From: Acanthosoma haemorrhoidale
Lineage: Eukaryota > Arthropoda > Insecta > Hemiptera > Acanthosomatidae
Length of the DNA: 64,000 bases
Assembly: GCA_930367205.1 (NCBI GenBank)
Contig: OV884012.1
Location: 34,506,796-34,570,795 of the forward strand
Direction of reading: 5' to 3'
Positions within the stretch are counted from its first letter, which is position 1. Every line of letters starts with the position of its first letter. Both the position numbers and the translations under genes were made by a program. This document shows, piece by piece, positions 43,100-55,126 of this stretch. The notes beneath the pieces are model-generated. The model saw only the letters and a program-made list of their open reading frames with translations. It made no database searches and was not told the DNA's origin.

Positions 43100-45025
43100 A
43101 GGGATGCCATCTAACTACTCAACTACTAACAGATTTCATCAAAGGATCAAATTCTGAGCGTATTGCATTAGCTTAAAGTTATACCTTGCTCCAAAATTAC
43201 TCAATTAATTTATTATCTGTGCCAATTAAAATAATATAGAATTGTATATACAATACTTGCTTGCTTGTACAATACAGTGCTTGCTTTCTTGCGGCCTCCT
43301 CCAAAGGAACTTGCTCTTTGTTTCTTGCGAGGTCTAGTGTAGTGGAGTGATTTGGATTACAGAGCTTTTTCTCCCCAAACAAACAAGACGTTAAAAACCT
43401 AAATGATTGTGAACTGATTAAAATACTTTGTGTATTGATTTCAATTCAATAACGATATTTCTATAATATATTAATTTATAATTGCAGATAGTCGGTCCTT
43501 AGATTGATTGCATACTGTTTAGAGTAGTTTTTTTTTTTTAACAAATACTTGTTACATTATTTTTTGTTATGAAAGTGTAAATTAAATAAAATGGTTTTCG
43601 ACGCATAAAAAAAATTGTATAAAACTTTTATTCAGAAATTACAATTTTCTTGTCCAGAGTTATAACAATTATACAAATACTATTAAAAAATCGACTTGCT
43701 TCAAGGATTTCAGTAAGTCCAGATTGTTCCAGTCTTCCAAAAGTCTTCAGTATAGATGGAGTATATTCAGTATAGATCAGATGGAGCCTACTTAAAACAA
43801 ATGAGTTTTAGTAACCAATCAATATAAACTATTATAATACACTATACATAAAATATATATATAACTTAGGGGCAGATATGAACCGCAGGTACGGGGAGGC
43901 AAGGACTAGGCATGGCGAAGCACCCTTGACCCTTGAACTATGTTAACAAAGAGCAGAGAGAAAAAGAGGTGGGGATGGATCCGGAATGACCCCATCTAGG
44001 TAGGGTGCAGTTCGGAGTACTGAGGGAGCCCGTTTCCTTGCTCACGTACTCTGCTGTATAATTAATTAAACATTTATATTAAACCACGTGTGTACCAGTG
44101 GTATCAGAGGTAGCCGGGTCGGGAGCAATAATGGAAGGCACGAGATTTAAATAAATGTTTAATAAATTATAGAAGTGTGTGTATTCCAGCGTGACTATGA
44201 AATGCCTCATTTTCGTCAATAAATTTCTTAAAGTAGGATCTCCAATCATTTTACTACGAAACCTCAAACCACCAAAAGTTTGTAACGGCACAAGGTATTT
44301 TGTAGAGAAGATGGTCAGTGATTTTATTGAAGAGACTAGCTAAACAGTAGATGGCGAAACAGTCATACAATACAACCTTAGTTATACGAATACCTACCAT
44401 TCCGACATATCTCCTTTCTTCTTTTAACAATAAGAAGCATTGCAATTTCCGGCGAGACTCGATAAATCACACGGACAACAAAATATTAATACCTAAGACA
44501 GATAATTTCCAGAGATATCTTCCATATGCAAATAATTTTAACGTGTAACCATTTTTTAATAGATATTTCTATTTTGATCTTTTAAATGTTTGAGTTATTG
44601 TGTAACCGTCATAGCCTGAAAATTACAGATGTGGGCTGTTGAAAGCGTTCGTAGATAATGAAAAATATTGAAGAGAAAAAACGATTCGTGTCATTTAAAC
44701 CTAAAAAATGTAAACGAATACTTAAATAAAATTTACGAAAGAAACTGAAAAATGATATAAGCACTAAATATCTAAAAATAACATGAAAATTTAAAGGAAA
44801 CTGAACAATAATTTTTATTTGTAATAGGCCTCCTCTTTCCCTTAGCTTTGTACAACTTCTCTGCAATTCTTCGTTGTGCTTCATTATGTTTATAAAACAT
44901 TGTCATTCTTTAATAGAACTATAACCTTGTTTATTGAAAATAGCCCGTATTATTCTTTTCTATGAGCTAGTTATTCCCGGCAAACTGATTCACTTAGTGA
45001 AGATGATGTGCATTACAAAATGAAT
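43100..45025. other. No recognisable gene
   Basis: Short open frames only. A GC-richer patch at about 43870-44060 may be transposon-derived but has no identifiable protein motif. Confidence 0.4.
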
Positions 45026-45029
45026 ATTT

Positions 45030-45397
45030 ACGCTTTAGTAAAAGGCGATCTCCCGGCCGACTCAACCGAAGCCACAATGACCCCATCTACCTGTGTAAGC
45101 AGGGTCGACCTTCCGGCCGAGAGGCTGACTCATTTCAGGCCCCTGCCGGGGCAGGCCAGGCTTTGCCTGGCCGACTACAATCCATTGCCTAGGTGCCCCT
45201 AGGCTCAACCCTTGGTAGACTCTCACTACCTTCCTGATTCCATCCGCCTTTTTAGGCATTCCACACCCTATATCCTTCTCATACATCCTTCAAATGGGGG
45301 ACTCCCCTTAGTGAAAGGTACTCATTAGCCCAAAATAATTTTTCTTTATTTTTCCCACATCCTATTTTTATGTTTGAGAGCTAAGGGAAAAAAAAAA
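45030..45397 (+). mobile_element. Poly(A)-tailed retroelement, longer copy
   Basis: A GC-rich 5' part (45050-45190, with the palindrome GCCAGGCTTTGCCTGGC) is followed by a body ending GAGAGCTAAGGG and an A-run. The final ~200 bp (45195-45397) recurs inverted at 45551-45775. A sharp 3' end with an A-run suggests a SINE or a LINE 3' end; the family is not recognised. Confidence 0.55.
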
Positions 45398-45483
45398 TAT
45401 ATATATATATATATTTACGCATCGGATTATTTTTTTTTTTTTTCCATTGCCCCTTTTAATAAGATAATTATATATAATTATAG

Positions 45484-45546
45484 ATCCTCAGGTGAATCTA
45501 TTCAAAAATTATTTTGTATTTCCTGTAGCATCACTACATTATATAT

Positions 45547-45579
<33 letters not shown>

Positions 45580-46276
45580 CCCCTTAGCTCTCAAACTTAT
45601 AAAAAATAGGATGTGGGAAAATAAAGGAAAATTATTTAGGGCTGATGAGTGCCTTTCACTAAGGGGGGTCCCCCATTTGAAGGATGTATGACAAGGATAT
45701 AGGGTGTGGAATGCCTAAAAAGGCGGATGGAATCAGGGAGGTAGTGAGAGTCTACCAAGGGTTGAGCCTAGGGGCAAGTGTTATTTTATAGAAATTATGT
45801 GTCTCCCGGCGGATGAACTCACCCACCGACGGCACACCAAGCAACGGGTGCAGGTCAGCGTTCTTCAACCTCTCGAAAGAGGTATGTCGGACCACTTTTC
45901 GCATGATTCCATTCTGGAAGTGTTAGAGACATTTGGCTGTATTGTCAGTCAAGTGAGTATATAGCGGGGCACCGTACAGCAGAGCTGGCCGGAGGACACA
46001 TTTATATATCATCAATTTGAGACGAAGCGACAGGTTAGGTGAAGTTAGCAAGTGTGATAGCCGGTAAGACCTTTGTCGTACTTTTTCTATTTTATTACTA
46101 AAATGAGTAGAGAAATGGAGATGCCTTACCATTTTTATACCCAAATAGTGTATTAAGAAAGCCGGTGAGCTCTCTTGCCCTCCCACGCTATACGATTTTG
46201 GCAAGGATTTTTTCCCCTTTTGGAGGGAAAAGATTACGCAGTCGGTCTTCCCGGCGTTTACGCTGATGTTTAACAC
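45484..46276 (-). mobile_element. LINE family B copy, interrupted by a nested insertion
   Basis: The minus strand reads LNISVNAGKTDCVIFSLQKG, RSYRLSHLLTSPNLSLRLK, LMIYKCVLRPALLYGAPLY, then DLHPLLGVPSVGEF. Soon after GEF the copy jumps by deletion into its own 3'UTR (TATAAAATAA). There the 45551-45785 element is inserted, and the 3'UTR resumes at 45550-45484. It is truncated at the 5' end. Confidence 0.75.
45551..45785 (-). mobile_element. Poly(A)-tailed retroelement, 5'-truncated copy nested in LINE B
   Basis: Inverted copy of 45195-45397, ending in about 29 T on the plus strand (the A-tail on the minus strand). Upstream on the minus strand it begins abruptly at CACTTGCCCC. It separates two parts of the family B 3'UTR. 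Confidence 0.65.
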
Positions 46277-46329
46277 CTTGCGGAAGACTATTGGCTACTA
46301 TTCCAGTTAGTAGGCAGTTTTCTGGATTA

Positions 46330-46625
46330 TGGATCTGAGGTTAATTCACGGAATGATGCAGCGCTAGATATATAGAAAGCATTTATTCATCTTAAACGGG
46401 CTTCAAAAAGATATGGCTTGATGATGAATGAGGGAAAACAAATTATATTGCACGTTGGCGGAGATGTAATCTTGGAACGATACTTTGCTAGGGCAGGAGG
46501 ATTATGGCAGCCAACTGAACTTGCAAAACAAATTCACTACTCTGAAGTGTCTAAGGCCCGTCTTTATAAAATACACCCTCTGCTCACACATGGATCCGAA
46601 GCTTGTACCTGACAAAAGTGGATGA
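46330..46625 (+). mobile_element. Relic of a different LINE reverse transcriptase
   Basis: Reads KRASKRYGLMMNEGKQ, like the RT segment AxxxGLxINxxKT after the catalytic box. It then reads ARLYKIHPLLTHGSEACT, like LYKTLIRPVLTYGSETWT. Both blocks are in the expected order. Stops and indels are present. The spelling suggests an RTE/craniofacial-protein-2-like LINE, but the clade is uncertain. Confidence 0.55.
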
Positions 46626-47686
46626 TAAGGGACCCTTTGCCTCACCTATGCAAGAGCTGTTCCCGGGGGAACCTGACAGGGATGAACAATTCTGAGATCC
46701 CCGCGTGTAGTTCTGTGCAAGATGAGGAGAGTAGGGGACCAAGAAGGGAATATATCAGGGCGCAATAGATGTACATGCAAGGTACCTTCTGGACCCCAGA
46801 GATTGGGTGGGATTAACATAAAAGAACTAGCTGCTAACCACGGAAGACTCCTGGAGGAGGGAAAGACTTAATAGTGAGTTATTGTATTACTGATGTATGT
46901 ATTTTGATTTGTCTGGAAGTATGTTGTTATGCTGAAGCAGATTTACAAAAAAAATTAAGGAGTTTGATTAGAGAATATTTGAGAAGGAGGTCCCAGTTGG
47001 TGCGGGTATCAGGTGGTGTTGAAAAACAGTCTTGAAAGAATTGGAATTGGGGATCATAGACTGTTTGACATTGCACAGCGCTTAAAAGAGAGGCTCTTCT
47101 TCAGGGTATCTGCTAATTTTAAACCTTCTGGCTGTTGTCTGACAACTAATTCATTTCTTGATTTCCTGACTCATCCGATTTTTTGGGTGTGGTGAGCTCA
47201 CAAGGTTTTGATAGAAGCAAACTAGTTAAGAAAGGTGGGGAGATTGGCAGTGAGACGTATGGAATTAGCATATGTAAACAAATATTTGATGTCACATTCT
47301 ATCACCACAGAACTTTTTTCCTGATAGGAGAATGGAGTTTACAGTAAGTGGAATTGAGACAATATTTTATCAGACTTAAGTTTTTATTCATCGGACCCTG
47401 TATATTTCAGGTTACCCTTGCCATAGATAGAAAGTCAGGTAAATTATCCTCAGACTACTTTGGGGATCAATGTGACAAATAAGGCAAAGTCATAAATGGA
47501 AAGATATTTTTAGAAAAGTTTAACTGACCAAGATTTTATTAAAAACAAAATAGGCTTATGGATCTATTATAGGTCAGACAGAACTATATGAGAGGTAAAT
47601 TTCTTAACATTCTAAAAATAAATAAAGTTATTTGAAGCCACATCAAGTAATTCAGCTAATAATATTTTTAATGAGGTAACCCCTTT

Positions 47687-50600
47687 TTAATTGTTTGTGA
47701 TGCCACTGAGTCCATAGGATTCACTCCCAGTGTCATTAGTGTTTAAAAAAAAACCACATGTAAACTTGCAAATTGTCAATATCAGGATTACATGATCTAT
47801 ATAAGTGCCACCACATCCCAAGTACATACAGTGGCCAGTGTTGAAAAAGATTGTTCTTTTCTTTAAACAAAATCGTGTACTTACCTTGTCAGTCCAGTGT
47901 ATTTTAAAACATCCCACTGAGGATTCAAATGAATCAAAGCCCTCTACATGCCCTTCAAAATCAATACAACCGGACAAAGTCATATTTGCTTCATCCAATT
48001 CATAAAATCTGAAGCAAGCAAAAGCTAATATTTTCAGGAAAGGAATATTAAAGCAAACAGGGGGTGGGTTTTTTACTGTAACATAAAAAAAAATATTAAT
48101 TGATCTTTTATAAATTCCTGTTGCATTGAAACATCTCATGGGATCACTTACATGAGAAGTCTTCCTGAAGTAATATCTCATTACCAAAAGTGACATTCAG
48201 TTCCACACCGTACTCTTCTGCATGATATGCCATTGTTAGGCAAACTGTAAATAAAAATACCATATTAGTAAAAATGATTGTATTTAAACATAAAATCAAA
48301 TAAATATTACATATAGCTTCAATCTTACTAGCAGTTCTATTAATATATTTGCCTTCAAGTATAGTACAGCAGTTCCATACATAACCAGTGGTTTTGCATC
48401 CATCTAGACAAAAATTGCAATGGCATATTAGCATAACATTAGTTTTATTATATAAATATTGAATATAAATTTATTGGATTTGATTTGAGACAAAAATTAC
48501 ACCGTAAAAAAAAAATATTTTCTAAAGAAGTAACTCTCGATATAGGAATTATTAAAAATGTATCAAAGAATCGCTTGTAGGTGAGAGATCTATTAATTAA
48601 ATCATTTAAATATTATAAATAAATTTGTTACAGAATTTGTGACCATGGTGATATTTCAAGACATGAGATTTAACAGTGGTTCATTATTTGTAATTAGGAA
48701 CTAATAATTTGCATTGATATAAGGTACGATACGATACGAGTCCAAACAAACATGCTGGAGCATGCGGTAGAGTTGTGAGGTCCCAACTCACAAGAATGTG
48801 CAATTATGTAAATAGATTGACTATCGTAGAATCTATCATTTATATTAATCATGTAAATTATTCAATATATGGATATAAAACTCAAACAGCTATCGACCCA
48901 CAATTGATTCATATTTTTTATTCTTAACATTCCTACTTGTTGTTTGATTCTTATTCCCTAGTTGTATTCTCAGATTGTTTTATTGATCACAAACCGATTT
49001 CTAACTTGCTAGGAACAGTTGTGTGGCAGCAGTTTGAGTTTCTGGTGAGTACTCTCTGTAGTAAGTGTGAGTGGTTTAATTGATGTCAATACTTCACCTG
49101 TCTCTACCAGTAAGTAATTCCAAGTTAAATTTTTTTAAAATAATCTTACGTAATTTATAATGTTATGGTTGGTGAAAATTTATTGTCTTTTCCCTAAAGT
49201 TTAACAGCAATAAAAAATAATAATTTGAAATTAAAAATTGTTCAAATCCTACAAAATGGAAAGAGTCCTTGGTAATTTTTTTATAAGATAAAAAAAGCTC
49301 AACTACGACTAATGTTAAACTAATAAAAAAATTTAAATTAACAACTTAAGAAAATCTATATACATATTTATGGCGAATAAGCAACACACATCCTAGTCTA
49401 TTGATGCTCACTCATTTGGGTTTAGATGAATATCTTGGATGTGATTACAAATTTTTCTGTACACATTCCTTCAAAGATAAATCATAAATCTCTAAATCTG
49501 GCATTAAAGATTTCTAACTGATTCATGTTGTGAACAATTTTATTTGTTTACTCTCTGGGGTTTTTTTTGTTTGTTTTTTGTGGGTTTTTTTTGCAGTACC
49601 TATCCATTTCAACTAGTGTTGTGATATTCATGATGAATAAGAAAAAGTAAGTTTTAGAAACACAAGGTTTTCCCAATTGTATTCTGTTTATTTCTACTGA
49701 TACAATGAAATGTGAAGAAATCAAGATAAATGCAGATCAGTATCAGAAAAAATATTACTTAATTGACAAATCATTGACTCAACATACAATACATACTCTA
49801 ATATAACAAACAATAGAACCGTAGATCTCATCATTTTGAAAATTTTACCTACCAGACTAAGAATAGGACTTATGCAACAAACACAACTATAAATGACCAG
49901 AACATAATAATTTTAAGATTTCATAAAAGTTTAATGAAATTAATTACTGGCTAAATCCCACCCATTATGTAATCATTTAAGAATAATTTAAAAAAGGTAG
50001 TCAGATTCTGCCAAAAAGATTTCATTTCTTTTAATATTAAAATATTTTAAGATTTTTTTTTTTTTTATAGCAATGCTATAAATCATAATATATGATCAGT
50101 ACTAAATGTCTATTGGCAAACATCTTCTTCATTGTGAATTGTCATAGGAACTGAATTTTATAGGTAAACTAAACATTTGGAGTAGTTGTGTTATAAAGTA
50201 AAATAATTATATTTAATTATTACAACTTCTTACCGGTATATTTCCCCTAACTCCTTTTGAATCCCTAAGAGTTGTGAATAAAATCTGAGGCCAGCTTCTT
50301 GGAAAATTACTTGCTACACAAGATTCCATGAGAAAACAACCCCTCTAACTTTGTTTATAAAAATATAAACAAAATATACCAATATAGGTGAAACACGTAC
50401 AAATAATTTATAAAATTAGGGGAAAAGTATGTACAATAAAAGTTGCTTAAATAATCCAGAATGCCTTCATGGATCTATACATAGCTGGTAAATGATAATA
50501 ATAAGAAACAAATGTAAAAAATCTAGCTGCTATTAATTTCAAAGGTAGTTGCCTTAACTTGTTTTTTTTCCAATGGCGACTCATAACTGATTATTCATTT

Positions 50601-51774
50601 GAGTTGTACAAGGGTTCATGGTGTGGCTCATTTTTAAGTTTGGTATGGTATCGGCAAACTATTACAAATTAAGTTATGTATTGGTTGCCACTTTAATTTA
50701 ACTCTAACACTCATAGCTCAATTTTTTTGGCAAGTAAAATTACTTCTCTGGGCAGGACTCAAACCAAAAATGCCAGTATGATGGTCAGACACTGACTATT
50801 TCCATCACTCTGGGTCCTAGTTTACATAACTAGGAATATTTACAGGTGTCCCTGAATAGGTTCACCTATGGTCCACCTGAGGTGAGCCAAATGTCAGGAA
50901 AAGACTCACTTGGAAAAAGAACCCAATGAGAAAGAAATCATTTAAATATAAATTAAAGAATTTGTTATCCCACTTAGCAATGCATTACCACCCCACATTA
51001 GTAAAATCCTTCAATAGAACTTTACACTGATTGAAGCTCTGCCTGAACAGATTTCTGCAAATATTTCTTTTTTAACAGATATTTCAATTATCAACTATCA
51101 GTATGCAGGTTATAGTTAAAGTAACTTCATAATCCGAAGGGCCTAGGACCAAATTTCTGAGCATTTGAAGTTTCAAAAACTAGAAGTTGTTGATTATCAA
51201 AATCATAACCTTCATTCATGCATTAAGCTTGGGAACATGTGGGTTAAGAATCTCAAAAAGAAAAGAAATGAAAATTTTAATTAAAAAAATTCTATATCAT
51301 GGTCAGCTTTGAAAAAATATTACTATTTCCAATGTTTTCAGAGCATTAACAAGACTCGCATGACTGAGGGAGGGCACAGGATAGCCTAGTTAGAAGGGTA
51401 TCTGAATGGAAATCTGTCTGTTACTATTTTTTCTCTTTTACCAATAATTAATAAAATCATCTTACCGCTCTGAGGCACAATCGTTTCTGTCACAGGTTCT
51501 ACTTTGTCAATTTCTGCCAATACTTTTTTTAGACTGGTTGTGGATTTTTCCTCCTCTTCAATCAATGTTCCTTCAGACCTTTTGAACCACAAAGAATGTT
51601 TAAGAATTATAAACATAAAATTTTATAACTATTGTACATTGAAAACTTCAGTTCATATTCAGATTTATTATTAAACTATCTATTTTCCTTATGAAAATAA
51701 ATTACATTTACTTACTGTTGGAATGAAAATATTAAAAAGGAGAAAACTCCAGAAAATACAGTATATTTCTCCAT
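47687..51774 (-). CDS. DUF4773-domain secreted protein A, complete, 6 exons
   Basis: Minus-strand exons: 51774-51716, 51578-51466, 48403-48329, 48244-48152, 48075-47885, 47764-47687 (TAA 47689-47687). Phases agree and give 202 aa. Exon 1 starts MEKYTVFSG and is a hydrophobic signal peptide. Exon 2 is an acidic linker (LIEEEEKSTTS). Exons 3-5 form the DUF4773 domain, with a Cys-rich start (GYVWNCC), a beta-rich middle, then NPPPVCFNIPFL, FRFYELD, SGCIDFEG and VGCFKI. The 5'-most and 3'-most exons were set by comparison with paralogue B. DUF4773 proteins are insect secreted proteins of unknown function, often in families; the Cys pattern suggests disulfides. Intron 2 is 3.1 kb. Transposon debris lies just upstream and downstream. 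Confidence 0.85.
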
Positions 51775-51905
51775 CTGTCTTCATAAAAGAAAATATAGAC
51801 AATAGTCTGTAATCTGCACAGGTGATTTGAAATCAGTTTAACTAAGATTAACAAGCCCCTCTACCCATTCCATAGGTTTATCTTCTATAGACTTTTATAA
51901 ATTTA
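51775..51905 (-). promoter_or_regulatory. Putative promoter and leader of DUF4773 gene A
   Basis: Directly upstream of the start codon is a block strongly similar to the one before gene B. It holds GATAAACC, GATTTCAAATCAC and TGTGCAGATTACAG in the same order and spacing. Upstream of it, TTATAAAAGT on the minus strand (about 51891-51900) is a plausible TATA box. Confidence 0.5.
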
Positions 51906-53164
51906 ATAAAAAAATTATCTAATATAAATTGTATACCATAGTTAAAATGTACTTTTAATTAATTTTTACGTACCTTCCCCCCCTCCCAATATTTTACATA
52001 CTTGTTTTTTCCCATTGAGTGCAGGAGCCATGCATTTCTCTCAAAGGCATTAATAAAACTTACTTTTTATCAAGAGATTTGAACTCAGAACTTTCATTTC
52101 GTAAACCAGTTCCATTAATGACAAAACCATAGGATAGCCCTAGCAATGATAAAAATATAATAACATTCCCCTTAAATGGTCAACTTCTTGTCATCTCCCT
52201 TTCTTCTATGTACTCAATTTATTTCCCTTTTCAGTTAGAAAATAAAATTATAAGGGCTGTGTAATAACATTATTTGACCAGAAATAAACCAGTTTGTTCA
52301 AGAGGTCCTCAATATCTTAAAACTGCTTATCATTTTTCCAAAATTTTTGAACCAATTTTTTTAATGACTAATTTATTTACATTGTGCTTAAGCAGTCTTC
52401 AAAATGTATTTTGTAGCTGCAAAATCATCCAGTATCATATTAGTAATTTTGAGTTTTCTGAACTGAGCTTTGTCAATTTTGTGCAGTTTTATCAAATGAA
52501 TCATGAAAACAGGTAGATAGATCATAACTATATTTCCTTGTCAAAAAAGTATTCCCACGCTTTTGCTAGAAAAAGTAAGGAAAATCTTAAGAAAACCTAA
52601 AGTGCATAAGCTACATTAGCATAAAACAAAAAACTTAAATAAAAAAAAAAACTTCCCTTTGATTTTAGTACTCATATATCTTTAGAATAACTTAAAATTG
52701 ATCTATTAATTACATATCTATAGTTTATTCCTAATAAGTTAATTTTGATTTAAAATAATTATTTTTCATATTATTTACTTTTTTTTTGGGATGGGAGGAT
52801 TTTATGCCTTTATGCACTATAATTTAGGCCTCAGTATTGCTATATTTTCAAATTATACAAAAAATAAAAACTGTCATAATATAATATATAAGCTTTCTAT
52901 CATAACTACCTTATAGGATATTACAAACACTTGGATGTTCTGGCTATGCCTCTAGAGCAAGCTCTCAAAAGAATGAATTGGAAGCTAGGTTTGAAGGGAA
53001 ACAACCTAGAGGACTCTCCAAACACTTGGAAGGGGAGTACCATATGTCACAGGTAACACTATTCGGAAATAATGGACAAATGAACTGGAGGTTTATTACG
53101 TAGGCTCTGGATTTGATACTGTAAGGTATCTAGGAGATTGATAAAGGAGAATAAATCGATAAGG

Positions 53165-53690
53165 GATTATCTGACGGATTCGACAGCTAGGAAACTCCAA
53201 CAATTCCAAAACGGTATACTGATGAAAGTGGTCAGAGGTACTTCATTCGAGCAGCGAAGAAACAGTGAGCTGCATGAGATATTTGAGCTGCCTACGGTGG
53301 ATGAATTCATCCAGCGTAGACATATCAAATTTTTCGACTCATTACAATATTTAACAAACCCGGTGTTTAACACTATAACCCCCGCTCCGTTCTCCCATCG
53401 ATGGCAGGACGCTGTCGCGGCTGGAACACTCTAGTCCTAGGTTCTAGGTAGAGATTTAGTTTGTTTTGTTTTGTTTTCTTTTGTTCCTAGTGTTTAGTGT
53501 TTGGTGTCGGTGACAAATAGAAGGAGAGCCTCATCACCTAGTGTGAATATAAGACTGAGTAGTTTTAACAACATCAAAATTTGTTTTCAGGAAGAGGAGA
53601 AATTTGTAAGTTCGATTATTTTATTGTATATTTTATCACTTGTATTATTTGTTTGAGGATTTGAAATAGAAAAAATGTTTTAAAAAATTT
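53165..53690 (+). mobile_element. LINE family A, 5'-truncated copy (C-terminal domain and 3'UTR)
   Basis: Reads ARKLQQFQNGILMKVVRG, SELHEIFELPTVDEFIQ, RRHIKFFDSLQYLTN and HRWQDAVAAGTL and stop, almost identical to 32382-32640 in the longer copy. The 3'UTR (GCCTCATCACCTAGTG, GAAGAGGAGAAATTTG) follows to about 53690. The protein part is still open, so this is a younger insertion than most here. Confidence 0.8.
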
Positions 53691-53691
53691 G

Positions 53692-54650
53692 CAGAAGGAT
53701 GGTACTGGAAGGAGACCCATTCCTGGAAGAAAGGAATATATGAAAAAAGTTCATCTTTTTTTTTAGATGCAGTAATACTCAAAAAGCAAATTTAAATATT
53801 TAGAAAAAAAACAAACAAACAGGTTTCTATTTCATAATACAATCATCGATGGTGAAACATTTATTACAATAAAAACATAAAAATGAATGGTAGTTATATG
53901 CATATTAAAAAAATTCTGTGCCACTATTTAAACATTTGACAGCACTACTCTGTTTTTCATCAGCCAAGAAGCTTGCATCACTAAGAAGATAATAGGTGTG
54001 TCTTCTAGCACTCGTTCCCTATCATTTGTCCCCTTATAAATTTAAAGCTTTATGTACCTAGTAATATATTTTTAATAATAAATTCTTGATTGCGATTCAA
54101 TTACAACAGCAGGGAGTGAGCCATATATTTATTTTGTTCGCTTCAGAGCAGTTGTTACTTTTTATCCGAATATTTGTTCTATCATTTTTGCACTGTAATG
54201 AAACTGAAAAACAAATATAAGAGTTACATGTTATAGCGCCCAAAGAAATCTTACAAGTTATTATATACATGTATAATGGTGCAATACATTATAGATAGCA
54301 AAACATTAACAGGACAGTAACTAGAATCCACAAAAAAGAATAAACACTGCTTATGATCAAAAGGCTGAGAGTGGTCAGCAGGGCTGAAAAAAATTAATTT
54401 CACAGAAGTAAAATACCATTCCTTGGTAGCAGAAACATGTGTATGTCAGTGGTTTTGAGATCTTTAGGGCTGTCGTCTGCCATATTGACATATACATTTG
54501 TCTGCTATATATTCCCTTATACTATTGTCTCAATTTTGTATAGAATGTATATTTCAATGAAAAACAACAACAATGATTTATTCCTACATTATTTGTATCG
54601 TTTGTTTGAATTATTTATAGATAATTGGATCTGTTTTGTTTTTGTGAACA
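53692..54650. repeat. Duplicated segment D1
   Basis: Its two ends (about 53692-53870 and 54440-54620) match the segment at 62470-62740 in order and orientation. Shared marks are ATTCCTGGAAGAAAGGAAT, CAATCATCGATGGTGAA and CAACAATGATTTATTCCTA. The middle ~570 bp is absent from the other copy. No coding potential was recognised. Confidence 0.6.
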
Positions 54651-55126
54651 ATTAACCGGATAACATGTTGAATATGTTATATTGAGTCCTTTACCGCATA
54701 TCTCAAGTAATTGGCATTTATCAGCTAACTCCATTGTATATAGAGATGACCCTAAGCAACATATTAAAAAAAAAAATATGAACAGTAACCAAGATCCACA
54801 CCTACCTATGATCTGATGAAACTGCAGTTACTGCCTGCTGATGTAAAAAGAAACTTCATTGTATAGATACGAATTACCGGCCCATAAGTAGGAAAAAAGG
54901 AGAAAATAAGGCAACCATTGCACATTAGACAAAAACAGATTGCAGAGACCACAAAAGATAAGTAAGGAGAATTCCCCATAACGCCCAGGTGCTGCTAGAT
55001 ACTTGCCTAAAGGTCGGACGAATATTACCCCATAATGAGGGATTAATGGTTATTACACCACCCACGATAACCGAGCAGTCAGAGGAGTCCTAGAAAAAAC
55101 TATGATGGGTGTAGTTTTGAGTTGAT

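Noticed and set aside
44085..44130. Copia-like LTR end with primer-binding site (TGGTATCAGAGG)
   Set aside because: Resembles a tRNA-iMet binding site with one mismatch, but no LTR pair, gag or pol is visible around it.
47013..47195. 60-aa ORF (LERIGIGDHRLFDIAQRLK)
   Set aside because: No recognisable domain, no splice context and transposon relics next to it; probably chance or debris.
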